This document shows positions 41,575-50,883 of a stretch of 64,000 nucleotides of DNA, piece by piece. How positions within the stretch are numbered: the stretch's first letter is position 1; each line of letters begins with the position of its first letter. This DNA comes from JAHJKV01 sp963678135 (GTDB taxonomy: Bacteria; Desulfobacterota; Desulfovibrionia; Desulfovibrionales; Desulfovibrionaceae), in assembly GCA_963678135.1 (NCBI GenBank), contig OY782667.1:1302001-1366000 (forward strand), in the 5' to 3' direction. Under the pieces are notes generated by a model. That model was not told where the DNA came from, did no database searches, and was given only the letters and a program-made list of their open reading frames with translations. The translations under genes and the position numbers were made by a program.

Positions 41575-44500
41575 GAACCATCCATATCAGTTGTATCTTC
41601 CACGGCAATATTTGCAAGCAAAATGCCCAGTTGTTCTCGAATAAATGAAAGGCAATCTAAAACAGATTCTGCTTGCACACATCGCAACTCCAAAGTTCCA
41701 GGAGGCTTTAATGCAGCAAAATCACGAGTATCAAGCCAAGCCAATAAAACCGCAGGCGAAACACCGCCACTTTCCTTGCTCCAAGAAAGCACAACGCGCT
41801 TTGAATGAAGTTCCGCGCTTGTTGCTCGCAAACTACGCAGAATATCCTTAAGTGCAAGAACTTCGAGGAAAGTTGCAGCCTCTAGCGGTAAATGCCCAAA
41901 GCGATCACGCATCTCCGCAAGCAGCTTTGCTCTTTGAAATTCTTCTCGCGCTGCAGACAAGGCTCTATAATAATACAGTCTGTCCTTGGCATCTGCAATA
42001 TATTCTGCAGGTAAATTTGCAGAAAAAAGTACGCTTATTTCCGGCTCAGCCTGTATTCTTGGTGCTTCTCCTCGCACACGTTGCACTTCTTCCTCTAACA
42101 TTTCAAGGAACAGATCAAGCCCAACGCGAGCAATTTGCCCTGACTGTACTTCCCCTAGGATATTCCCTGCGCCGCGTAAGCGCAAGTCTTCCATTGCAAT
42201 CTTAAAACCTGCCCCCAAATAGTCCATTTCTAAAATAATTCTCAACCGTTTTTGAGCAAGTTCAGAAAGATCATCCACAGAGGGAACAATAAAATACGCA
42301 TATGCCTGTCGTTCACTGCGACCAACTCGTCCGCGTAACTGATACAGTTGCCCTAAACCAAATAACTGCGCTTGATCAACAATTAAAGTATTGGCATTGG
42401 GAAAATCAAGTCCTGACTCAACAATGGAGGTGCATACAAGAATATTGATTTCGCGATGCCAAAATTGGTGCATGGTCTTTTCAAGTACCGTTTCACTCAT
42501 CTGTCCATGTGCCATGCCCACCTTTGCTTCCGGCACCAAATTTTTCACAAACTCCGCGGTTCGGGCAAGCCCCCGCACTCTATTATACACCCAAAAAACT
42601 TGTCCACCTCGCTCAAGTTCGCGATTCAAAATATTACGGAGCATCGCATCATCACGCTCGATCAAAGCAGTCTCAACGACTTTACGATCAACAGGAGGAG
42701 TTTCAATCAGAGAAAGTTCACGCACACCAGAAAGCGAGAGTTGTAAGGTTCGTGGAATTGGAGTGGCTGTTAATGCTAAAACATCAATATCCTGACGCAT
42801 GGTTTTTAATTTTTCTTTATGCTTCACGCCAAATCGTTGTTCCTCATCTAAAATTAAAAGACCCAATTCAGGCAAACGAACATCCGCAGACAGCAAACGA
42901 TGGGTACCAATAAGTATATCTATTTCACCTCGCTTGCTTTGCTCCACGACTCTTTTTTGGCGAGCTCTGGGAACAAAACGGCTCAATAAAGCAATGTTTA
43001 TCGGGAAAGAATCCATGCGTTTCAGAAATGTTTGATAATGTTGCTCGGCAAGTACGGTCGTAGGACACAGCAGTGCCACTTGTTTCCCTTCACTTGCAGC
43101 ACGAAACGCAGCACGCAAGGCTATTTCTGTTTTCCCAAAACCCACGTCACCGCAAACCAATCTATCCATGGGCTCTGGTTTGGCCATATCCGCAAGTACA
43201 TCTCGCACTGCTTTTTCTTGATCTGGAGTTTCATCAAAACCAAAAGTAGATTCAAATTCGCGGTATAATTCATCAGGTTCACTATAGGAAAAACCTTTGA
43301 CAACTTTACGAAAAGCATACATTTCAACCAAATCATGTGCTATTTTTTCAATTGCCTTTCGTGCCTTGGCTTTGGCTCTGCTCCAGCACGATCCCCCTAA
43401 CTTATCCAGTACTGGCGAAGCACCTTCAGGCCCTTTGTAACGCTGTATCAAATTAATGCGATCCACCGGAATATATAAACGATCATTGCTATCAAAATAC
43501 AACAATAAATAATCATTGGCAGATGTGCCAACTTCCATACTCTGCAAACCACCAAAACGACCCAAGCCGTAATCTCGATGCACCAACAAATCCCCGTCAC
43601 TGAGGTCATCATAGCGTGCAAGCCCCTTAAAATCAGAAACAGCTTGGCCAGCAGTAGCACTATGTTTCTCAGGGTGTAGAACGTCCTCAGAAAGAATCCG
43701 CATGGATCGCCACGCCAGTTCCATACCTTTGCGTAGCGGAGAAATTAAAGCATATATCCCTTGAGGATTTGGAGATAATTCAGTTTGGATATCCAGCTCA
43801 GCATCTTGGGCTAAACGTAAAAAACGGGTTCGAGAGCGAGCATTGCGGAAGGAAAGAAGAGTAATATCGCCAGCTTTTGTCCAGCGGTGCAAGGCTTCTG
43901 TTAATGCGCTCCACGGACGTTGTGCTTCAGCAGGCTTCCAAAAAATATCTGAAAACGAAGAAATTTGAGTTTCGCTTAAATCAACACCACGCTTCTCCAC
44001 TCCCATGGTCAATTCTTCAAATACCAACTGAGGGGCTGAAAGCCATGCCCTTCGAGCTGATTCTGCCTCTCGATATATGAGATGCTTTGGCCAATTCAGT
44101 CCGCTATCTCTTCCATTTTTCTCTAAATATTCACGCCACGCAGCTTGTACATCTTCTAAAACATTACGCAAACGACCTGCAGAGCCAAGAACAAAAACAG
44201 CCTGTGGAGGTAATAAATCTTCCAATTTTGCAGGGCTAGCACTGAATAAACCCGGAAAGAAAAAACCATTTCCACTCTTTACATAAGCTAATAATTCCTC
44301 TTGGCAGTGTGCTGTGAGTTCCCCTGTTTTTTGTAGTTTATGCCACCACTTGCCTGCTTGCTTCGCCTTATTTGAAGAAAGTACGCAAGGACAAACAGGT
44401 AGTACAATGCACTCTTTTAATTCCCCTACAGCATTTTGAGTCGCAGGATCAAAAAAACGAATAGCCTCCAGTACATCACCAAAAAAATCAAAACGCAGTG

Positions 44501-45062
44501 GCTGGGGATACCCTGGGACAAAAATATCCATAATGTCGCCCCGAACCGCCATATCCCCGATTCGCTCTACCAAAGGCTTTGATTCATAGCCCCAAATAAC
44601 CGCCTGTTCCATGATCAGTTCCATGGAAAGTTCTTCTCCAACACGCACAAGCAGATTGGCCTCTCTTACTGTTTTTGCCTCAGGCCAAAAAGGTAAAAGA
44701 TTATCGACAGTCATGAGTAAACCACGCGGCCGGTTGCCATAGGCCAAAGCATACATTACAGCCATTCGCGCTCCCCATTGTGTAGCACGAGGAGCAACCG
44801 GAGAATATGCACCCAAGGAAAACCAAGGACGTTCCCAAACAGGAGCATATTGTTGAGGGCAAGGTAAAAAAAGTTCAAGCAAGGCAGAAAGTTCTCGCAA
44901 TTCAGCTAAACCGGGAACAAGCAAAACCCAGTTCTGCCCACGAGACGAAAGTTCTGCACAAGCTAAGGCTTGCGTAGCGAGTCCAGACTTAAACACCCTG
45001 ACATGTTCAGTCTCGCCGTTCCAAAACGGATCAAAAGCAGACGGAAATACAGAAGGCTGCAC
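41571..45062 (-). CDS. mfd: Transcription-repair coupling factor
   Basis: 1163 aa. Mfd releases RNA polymerase stalled at lesions and recruits UvrA. The N-terminal UvrB-like modules include RIGDMAVRGDIMDIFVPG. The polymerase-interacting RID follows (LSDGDLLVHRDYGLGRFGGL), then the RecG-like motor: Walker A CGDVGFGKTEIALRAAF, LILDEEQRFGVKHKEKLK, TATPIPRTLQLSL and QLRGRVGRSERQAYAYF. Start appears to be GTG at 45062; ribosome site is weak, so a different start is possible. First gene of the mfd-glyS run. Confidence 0.95.
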   Translation of the reverse strand: MQPSVFPSAFDPFWNGETEHVRVFKSGLATQALACAELSSRGQNWVLLVPGLAELRELSALLELFLPCPQQYAPVWERPWFSLGAYSPVAPRATQWGARMAVMYALAYGNRPRGLLMTVDNLLPFWPEAKTVREANLLVRVGEELSMELIMEQAVIWGYESKPLVERIGDMAVRGDIMDIFVPGYPQPLRFDFFGDVLEAIRFFDPATQNAVGELKECIVLPVCPCVLSSNKAKQAGKWWHKLQKTGELTAHCQEELLAYVKSGNGFFFPGLFSASPAKLEDLLPPQAVFVLGSAGRLRNVLEDVQAAWREYLEKNGRDSGLNWPKHLIYREAESARRAWLSAPQLVFEELTMGVEKRGVDLSETQISSFSDIFWKPAEAQRPWSALTEALHRWTKAGDITLLSFRNARSRTRFLRLAQDAELDIQTELSPNPQGIYALISPLRKGMELAWRSMRILSEDVLHPEKHSATAGQAVSDFKGLARYDDLSDGDLLVHRDYGLGRFGGLQSMEVGTSANDYLLLYFDSNDRLYIPVDRINLIQRYKGPEGASPVLDKLGGSCWSRAKAKARKAIEKIAHDLVEMYAFRKVVKGFSYSEPDELYREFESTFGFDETPDQEKAVRDVLADMAKPEPMDRLVCGDVGFGKTEIALRAAFRAASEGKQVALLCPTTVLAEQHYQTFLKRMDSFPINIALLSRFVPRARQKRVVEQSKRGEIDILIGTHRLLSADVRLPELGLLILDEEQRFGVKHKEKLKTMRQDIDVLALTATPIPRTLQLSLSGVRELSLIETPPVDRKVVETALIERDDAMLRNILNRELERGGQVFWVYNRVRGLARTAEFVKNLVPEAKVGMAHGQMSETVLEKTMHQFWHREINILVCTSIVESGLDFPNANTLIVDQAQLFGLGQLYQLRGRVGRSERQAYAYFIVPSVDDLSELAQKRLRIILEMDYLGAGFKIAMEDLRLRGAGNILGEVQSGQIARVGLDLFLEMLEEEVQRVRGEAPRIQAEPEISVLFSANLPAEYIADAKDRLYYYRALSAAREEFQRAKLLAEMRDRFGHLPLEAATFLEVLALKDILRSLRATSAELHSKRVVLSWSKESGGVSPAVLLAWLDTRDFAALKPPGTLELRCVQAESVLDCLSFIREQLGILLANIAVEDTTDMDGS

Positions 45063-45127
45063 CTAATATAAACCTGAAGCCGTTTCGTAAATAGCTCCAA
45101 AACGACTCTAATCAAGACAGAATACGA

Positions 45128-45601
45128 TTATACTTTGGCTAAAGCTTCTACCTCTTGGTTTGACAAAAGCCTATTTAAATCAAGTAAAATCAACAGCGTA
45201 TCTTCCATTTTGCCGACACCATTGATATAGTCGGAATCCAGTCCAGAAACAACGCCCGGCGGAGTATCAATCATATTGGAAGACAAACGCAAAACTTCAG
45301 CCACCTCATCCACAATAAAACCAACAGTAATATTTTCCGTGTTAATAACAATAATGCGAGTTGCACTATCAAAAGCTCGTTCTTTAAGTCCAAAGCGTTT
45401 GCGTAAATCAACAATGGGAATAACTTGACCACGCAAATTGATCACGCCTTCAACAAATTCAGGGGAGCGTGGCACTCTCGTGATGTCAAGCAAACGAATA
45501 ATTTCCTGAACAGCCAAAATATCAACGCCAAAAACTTCCCCACCAATTAAAAAAGTAACTAATTGTATAAGTGATTCATCACGTTTATCTTTTTTCATCA
45601 T
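45128..45601 (-). CDS. cheW: CheW chemotaxis coupling protein
   Basis: 157 aa scaffold linking receptors to CheA. The pattern VTFLIGGEVFGVDILAVQEI, RVPRSPEFVEGVINLRGQVI, PIVDLRKRFGL and VDEVAEVLRL is a single CheW domain. Start taken at the first of two adjacent ATGs (45601), with AAGG eight bases upstream; the frame upstream to 45673 lacks similarity. It stands alone between ugd and mfd. Confidence 0.93.
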   Translation of the reverse strand: MMKKDKRDESLIQLVTFLIGGEVFGVDILAVQEIIRLLDITRVPRSPEFVEGVINLRGQVIPIVDLRKRFGLKERAFDSATRIIVINTENITVGFIVDEVAEVLRLSSNMIDTPPGVVSGLDSDYINGVGKMEDTLLILLDLNRLLSNQEVEALAKV

Positions 45602-45712
45602 GTGAACCGCCTTTTTCAATTTGAGCAAAGAGCATAGATGTTTTCTGTCATAATGCGGTGTAAAGAGTGGCAAGAAGTCTTCATCTTGTCAATAAATCAA
45701 GGAAAAACAAAG

Positions 45713-47059
45713 TTATTCAATGCCCAAGGCAGGACGGCCAATACAAAAATATGCAAAACCTTTTTCTTGAGCCATAATTTTTGGATCATAAAGATTGCGC
45801 CCGTCAAAAAGAACAGGGGCAGAAAGTTCTTTTTTAATGCGAGCAAAATCAGGATTACGAAATTGATTCCAGTCTGTAACAACGGCCAAAGCATCTGCGC
45901 CTTTCAAAGCAAGATATTGATCGTGCACAATTTCTACGGACGCATTGTCAGCAAGTTCATCAACTGCTCGAGTAGCTGCCACAGGATCAAAAGCTTGAAT
46001 TTTCATACCACTGGCAGTCAGCTGCTGAATAAGCGTCAAGCTGGGAGCTTCTCGCATATCGTCAGTATTTGCCTTAAACGCCAAGCCCCAAAGTGCCAAT
46101 GTTTTGCCTTGTACCCCGCCTTGTGGCTTAAAATATTCACGGATTTTTGTTGCAAGCACAGCTTTTTGCCTGTCGTTCACTTGATCGACACTTTCCAAAA
46201 CTTGTGCTGCATATTGGTATTGTTTTGCGGTATGGATCAAGGCTTTAACGTCTTTAGGAAAACATGAACCACCATAGCCAGAGCCCGGATAGATAAAATG
46301 ATAACCTATTCGATGATCTGAACCAATCCCAAGGCGCACCTCGCGTACATCTGCACCAACTCGTTCGCAAATATTGGCTATTTCGTTAATAAAACTAATT
46401 TTAGTGGCCAACATACAATTTGCTGCATATTTGCTCATTTCTGCACTGCGAACTCCCATAACGATCAGCTTTTCACGGCTACGAGCAAAAGGTGCGTATA
46501 ATGTTTTAAGAAGCTCTGCGGTACGAGGATTATCCGTGCCTACGATCACTCTATCTGGTTTCATAAAATCTGTAACCGCATCGCCCTCTTTTAGAAACTC
46601 CGGATTAGAAACCACATCAAATTCAATATTAAGACCTCGCGTGGAAAGTTCCTCTGTAATAATTTTTCGTACACGATCCGCAGTTCCGACCGGAACAGTA
46701 GATTTATTCACTACTACCTTATACTCGTTCATATATTTTCCGATGTCTTGTGCCACTTTATCCACATAGCACAAATCACAGGTACCATCCTTTGCAGAAG
46801 GAGTTCCTACGGTAATAAAGACAAACAAGGCATCCTGAAGCCCTTGCTCTAAATCTGTGGTAAAAAACAGTCGTCCTTCTTGAATATTGCGACTGACCAT
46901 GTCCTCCAAGCCCGGCTCATAAATATGTACTTTGCCTGCCACAAGAGTCTTGACGACTTCAGGATTTACATCCACACAAAAGACTGTATTGCCCATTTCC
47001 GCAAAACACGCAGCCGATACCAAACCCACATATCCAGTTCCAACAATACAAATATTCAT
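45713..47059 (-). CDS. ugd: UDP-glucose 6-dehydrogenase
   Basis: 448 aa. Oxidises UDP-glucose to UDP-glucuronate for surface polysaccharide. NAD fold MNICIVGTGYVGLVSAACFA; catalytic Cys in GSGYGGSCFPKDVKAL; C-terminal UDP-binding part with LWGLAFKANTDDMREAPS. Single gene, divergent from pdxJ. Confidence 0.95.
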   Translation of the reverse strand: MNICIVGTGYVGLVSAACFAEMGNTVFCVDVNPEVVKTLVAGKVHIYEPGLEDMVSRNIQEGRLFFTTDLEQGLQDALFVFITVGTPSAKDGTCDLCYVDKVAQDIGKYMNEYKVVVNKSTVPVGTADRVRKIITEELSTRGLNIEFDVVSNPEFLKEGDAVTDFMKPDRVIVGTDNPRTAELLKTLYAPFARSREKLIVMGVRSAEMSKYAANCMLATKISFINEIANICERVGADVREVRLGIGSDHRIGYHFIYPGSGYGGSCFPKDVKALIHTAKQYQYAAQVLESVDQVNDRQKAVLATKIREYFKPQGGVQGKTLALWGLAFKANTDDMREAPSLTLIQQLTASGMKIQAFDPVAATRAVDELADNASVEIVHDQYLALKGADALAVVTDWNQFRNPDFARIKKELSAPVLFDGRNLYDPKIMAQEKGFAYFCIGRPALGIE

Positions 47060-47275
47060 AATATAAACAAAACTCCGGCTAAAATCTTTAAGACTAGCAC
47101 AACGCTAAGTACATTTGATACTTACAAAATACATTTCATATCTGCGTATTGTCAATATAAGACCCTGTGCATAAAGACAAACGCACTTACATCCAGTCGC
47201 ACTGCTATGCAAAAAAATCATCAGTTGCTAAGTGAGGGCAAAAAGCGTAAAAAGATAAGCGGTTAATATGCTTAG

Positions 47276-47375
47276 CAAGCGTATTTTATAAACGCATTGC
47301 CCTGTTCTAAAAAAATCTTGATCTGTGCTGTATTAACTCAATAAGCCCGTATTTTGTAAACGCATTGTCATGTTT
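47276..47375 (+). repeat. Pair of short direct repeats upstream of pdxJ
   Basis: GTATTTTATAAACGCATTGC at about 47280 and GTATTTTGTAAACGCATTGT at about 47349, about 69 bases apart. They lie in the 330-base divergent ugd-pdxJ spacer, which otherwise shows no gene. The second ends just before the pdxJ ribosome site AAGGAA. Confidence 0.55.
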
Positions 47376-47389
47376 TTAAGGAAAAATTT

Positions 47390-48115
47390 ATGCCGAAACT
47401 TTGTGTTAATATTGATCATATAGCAACCCTTCGTAACGCACGCGCTGGAGTGGAACCAGAGCCTTTGACTGCCATGAGCATAGCAGAATTAGCAGGTGCC
47501 TATGGCATTATTATTCATTTACGCGAAGATCGTCGCCATATTATGGATAGAGACGTAGTGCTCATTCGCGATACCATCAATACACGCATGAACTTAGAAA
47601 TGGCTGCAACACAAGAAATGCAGGCCATTGCTTTAGACCTTAAGCCGGAAACGGTGTGCCTTGTGCCTGAAAAACGGCAAGAATTAACGACCGAGGGAGG
47701 TCTTGCCGTAGCCGGACGTGAAGATAAGCTCAGGGAATATATGCAACCGCTTTGGGCTCAGGGAATTGAAACTTCACTTTTTGTAGACGCTGATCCTGTT
47801 CAACTCAAAGCAGCTGCAGCAACCGGTACACCTATTGTAGAAATCCATACAGGACATTATGCAGATGCTCGTGGGCAAGACAATATACATGAAGAACTTC
47901 GCAAAATATTAGACGGCATTGCTCTTGCTCAGGAGCTTGGACTCAAAGTAAATCTTGGGCATGGCCTCAACTATACAAATATTCTTAGCTTCAAAGAAGT
48001 ACCAAATATTATGGAATACTCCATAGGTCATTCCATCATTGCTCGTGCCGTATTTGTCGGTTTAGATAAAGCCGTGCGAGATATGGTCAGTATTCTTCGT
48101 ACTTTTGTCGATTAA
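47390..48115 (+). CDS. pdxJ: Pyridoxine 5'-phosphate synthase
   Basis: 241 aa TIM barrel that condenses 1-deoxyxylulose 5-phosphate with aminoacetone phosphate to form PNP. It opens MPKLCVNIDHIATLRNARAG; HLREDRRHIMDRDV, FVDADPVQLKAA, EIHTGHYA and LGHGLNYTN are family motifs. It is separated from acpS by an AT-rich tandem array. Confidence 0.96.
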   Translation: MPKLCVNIDHIATLRNARAGVEPEPLTAMSIAELAGAYGIIIHLREDRRHIMDRDVVLIRDTINTRMNLEMAATQEMQAIALDLKPETVCLVPEKRQELTTEGGLAVAGREDKLREYMQPLWAQGIETSLFVDADPVQLKAAAATGTPIVEIHTGHYADARGQDNIHEELRKILDGIALAQELGLKVNLGHGLNYTNILSFKEVPNIMEYSIGHSIIARAVFVGLDKAVRDMVSILRTFVD

Positions 48116-48150
48116 TACTTTATTGAAAAAATATAAACGAATTATCATAA

Positions 48151-48409
48151 ACTTAAAGCGATATAAAACTAAATCAATATAGAAATAAAATAATATAGAA
48201 CTAAAATAATATAGTTTCAAATAATATAAATCTAAAAAAATATTAACTTAAAACGATATAAAACTAAGATAATACAAGACTAAAATAATATAAACTCAAA
48301 GTTATATAAAATAAAAACTATATAAAACAAAAGTTATATAAAACAAAAGTTATATAAAATAAAAGTTATATAAAATAAAAGTGATATAAAAATAAAAGTG
48401 ATATAAATA
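48151..48409 (+). repeat. AT-rich ~16-bp tandem repeat array ending at the acpS start codon
   Basis: About fifteen degenerate units of the form TAAAAGTTATATAAAA run head to tail. The last seven (from about 48296) are the most uniform, with AAAAGTTATATAAAAC/T and then AAAAGTGATATAAA. The array contains almost no C or G except the single G of each unit. Each unit holds a TATAA-like box. It stops immediately at the ATG of acpS (48410), leaving no clear Shine-Dalgarno. Confidence 0.9.
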
Positions 48410-48787
48410 ATGATTTGTGGTATAGGTATAGATATAGCGGAGATTGAACGCATTCGCCACATTTTTGAACGTTTTGGCAAACGCTTTACTGATAAAATCC
48501 TAACTTCTGAAGAACAGAAAAAACTTTCTTCGTACCGTGATCCTGCACCACACCTTGCCACACTTTGGGCTGCAAAAGAAGCCGGAGCAAAGGCTCTTGG
48601 AACCGGTTTTAGTCATGGCATTCATCCTCAATGTTTTGAAATAATTCATAGCGTGAGCGGAAAACCAGAAATACAATTACGAAAAGCAGCGCTTGCACAT
48701 GCTAAAAAACTTGGAGTAACAAAGGCGCATATCTCTCTGAGCCATGAAAAAGGTATCAGCGCAGCAACAGTTATTTTAGAAGGATAA
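48410..48787 (+). CDS. acpS: Holo-[acyl-carrier-protein] synthase
   Basis: 125 aa. Transfers 4'-phosphopantetheine from CoA to acyl carrier protein. Motifs ICGIGIDIAEIERIRHIFER (Mg-binding Asp) and LWAAKEAGAKALGTGF (catalytic Glu/Lys) are intact. Translation begins right at the edge of the AT-rich array. nnr follows after three bases. Confidence 0.96.
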   Translation: MICGIGIDIAEIERIRHIFERFGKRFTDKILTSEEQKKLSSYRDPAPHLATLWAAKEAGAKALGTGFSHGIHPQCFEIIHSVSGKPEIQLRKAALAHAKKLGVTKAHISLSHEKGISAATVILEG

Positions 48788-48790
48788 TTT

Positions 48791-50356
48791 ATGCCTACTC
48801 CGCCTGCTTATGCTCTTCACGATCTCTGCCCTCCGCTACTGACTCCTCAAGAAATGGGTATCTGGGATAGGCTAGCCATCAAAAAATACGGTCTTCGCCC
48901 TGAAATGCTCATGGAAAATGCAGCACGAGCAGCTACAGATGTTTTAATGGCTACTATCAATGTCAAAAATGTTTCTATTTTTATTTTTGCAGGCCCAGGC
49001 AATAATGGCGGAGACGGTTTTGCCATGGCGCGTAAACTGTTAGCTGCCGGAGCGCAGCCTTTAGTGCTTCATACGAAACCCAAAAAAATGTATCGAGGGG
49101 AAGCTCGCTATCACCTTGAGCTTGCGCGGCGTGTTGGAGTACAAACAAAGTATTTGCCCCAGTGCAAACTTGCAGAATTACCACAACCGAAAATCATTAT
49201 AGATGCCTTACTCGGAACCGGTTTTTCAGGTAGCTTGCGTCCTGATATGCTCAAATTGGTTCGTTTTATTAACACACAAAAAGTATTTACCCTTGCCGTG
49301 GATTCACCAACCGGTCTTGACGGACTCAGTGGAGAGCCTTGCCCTGAAGCTGTTAAGGCACACATAACAGCCACTATGCACGCCTATAAATTAGGGCTCA
49401 CTCTGCCACAAGCTGCACAATATACTGGTACACTCAAAGTCTGTGAAATTGGCATTCCAGCTCAGCTCATGCACGAGCATCCAGCCAGTCATAAACTCAT
49501 CAACGCAGATATTTTACAAGCAAGGCCTTGCCCAGACCCCCATATGCACAAAGGCACAGCCGGCCATACTTGTATCATCGGTGGTTCACTTGGCATGACC
49601 GGAGCCCCGCATTTAGCTGCACTTGGAGCACTACGCGCCGGAGCAGGTTTGGTTACTATTGCTTGTCCAAATAATGTATCCAAGCACATGCAGTATGCTT
49701 GTCCTGAAATAATGACCCTCCCTTTAGGAATATCCAAAGAACAAACATGGGCAGCTTCATTCGCAAATGAAATTATCTCAAAACAAAACTCCTTTGATTC
49801 AATTGTGTTAGGCCCGGGCATGGGACGCAATCCTCAAACAACAGAATTTTTGGCTGCACTCTTGCCTCATCTGACTGTATCCTGTGTCATAGATGCTGAC
49901 GCACTGTATCACTTAGCATTGATGCCAGAACGTACACCTAAAAATGCTATACTTACGCCACATCCGGGTGAAATGGCACACCTACTGCGAGAAACAAAGA
50001 ACGCAGTTCAAAAACAGCGTTTTATCGCAGCAGAAAAACTTGTTCAAAAAACAAAGGCTATCACAGTACTTAAAGGAGCAGGAACCCTTATTGCCCTCCC
50101 AGATGGCACAAAATTGCTTTGCCCCTTGGCAGCTCCCAACCTTGCTGTAGCTGGTTCAGGAGATGTACTTTCCGGCTTACTCGGAGCTCTTTTAGCAGCA
50201 GGGCTTGAAGCAAATATCGCAGCATGTCTTGGAGTATATATCCATGGAATTGCAGGAAAAATGCTCGCTGAAGAATATCCACAACGCGGGAATACAGCTT
50301 CTCAAATTGCAAATATTTTTCCCAAAATTGCGTCAAAACAAACATACAGCAGATGA
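48791..50356 (+). CDS. nnr: Bifunctional NAD(P)H-hydrate epimerase/ADP-dependent dehydratase
   Basis: 521 aa. Repairs hydrated NAD(P)H. The N-terminal YjeF epimerase domain has MLMENAARAATDVL, FAGPGNNGGDGFAMARKL and DALLGTGFSG. The C-terminal ribokinase-like dehydratase domain has KGTAGHTCIIGGSLGMTGAP, LGPGMGRNPQT, LTPHPGEMAHLL and VAGSGDVLSGLLGALLA. Overlaps tsaE by four bases. Confidence 0.95.
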   Translation: MPTPPAYALHDLCPPLLTPQEMGIWDRLAIKKYGLRPEMLMENAARAATDVLMATINVKNVSIFIFAGPGNNGGDGFAMARKLLAAGAQPLVLHTKPKKMYRGEARYHLELARRVGVQTKYLPQCKLAELPQPKIIIDALLGTGFSGSLRPDMLKLVRFINTQKVFTLAVDSPTGLDGLSGEPCPEAVKAHITATMHAYKLGLTLPQAAQYTGTLKVCEIGIPAQLMHEHPASHKLINADILQARPCPDPHMHKGTAGHTCIIGGSLGMTGAPHLAALGALRAGAGLVTIACPNNVSKHMQYACPEIMTLPLGISKEQTWAASFANEIISKQNSFDSIVLGPGMGRNPQTTEFLAALLPHLTVSCVIDADALYHLALMPERTPKNAILTPHPGEMAHLLRETKNAVQKQRFIAAEKLVQKTKAITVLKGAGTLIALPDGTKLLCPLAAPNLAVAGSGDVLSGLLGALLAAGLEANIAACLGVYIHGIAGKMLAEEYPQRGNTASQIANIFPKIASKQTYSR

Positions 50357-50883
50357 TTATTACTCTTTATTCAGTTGCAGAAACTTTGCTCTTTGGGCAA
50401 TGCTTAAGCCATGCACTCTCCCAACTATGCCCAAGTCCAAGGATCCTTTTATATGGAGACCTCGGAGCCGGCAAAACAACGATGAGCAGAGGGTTTGTAC
50501 AAAGCCTGCGCGGAGCAAAGCAGGCTGAAGTGAGCAGCCCTAGCTTTAATCTACTCAATATCTACCCAACAACGCCTCCGGTCGCGCATATTGATCTGTA
50601 CCGACTAGAGCATGGTCTACTCGGAGATGATATTCTTGATATTTTAGAGGACGAACATTATTTCTGCATTGTAGAATGGGCAGAGCGATTAGAAGGTATA
50701 CAGCTTAACATTGACTGGCTGCGCCTCTACTGGCACATTGAACATTCAACTGAGGCTGTACGCAGTGTGGAGATACAAGTGAAACATAATAATATTCTTT
50801 CAATGCTTCACAGCACCCTTAAAAAAAGTCCCTTGCAAGGCAATATCAATCTAAGAACTGAAGCAAACAAGGATTGTGCATGA
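50353..50883 (+). CDS. tsaE: tRNA threonylcarbamoyladenosine biosynthesis ATPase TsaE
   Basis: 176 aa. P-loop ATPase helping TsaB/TsaD make t6A in ANN-decoding tRNAs. Walker A ILLYGDLGAGKTTMSRGFVQ, then SSPSFNLLNIY and HIDLYRLE typical of the family. The C-terminal ~35 residues are longer than usual and basic. Stop overlaps the lysC start (ATGA). Confidence 0.92.
   Translation: MIITLYSVAETLLFGQCLSHALSQLCPSPRILLYGDLGAGKTTMSRGFVQSLRGAKQAEVSSPSFNLLNIYPTTPPVAHIDLYRLEHGLLGDDILDILEDEHYFCIVEWAERLEGIQLNIDWLRLYWHIEHSTEAVRSVEIQVKHNNILSMLHSTLKKSPLQGNINLRTEANKDCA

Noticed and set aside
41623..44286. Long plus-strand frames opposite mfd
   Set aside because: mfd covers the whole interval with strong motifs; these frames show no independent features.
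48151..48409. CRISPR array candidate upstream of acpS
   Set aside because: Units are 16 bp, head to tail with no spacers, AT-only and degenerate, and no cas genes are near. It is a tandem repeat, not CRISPR.
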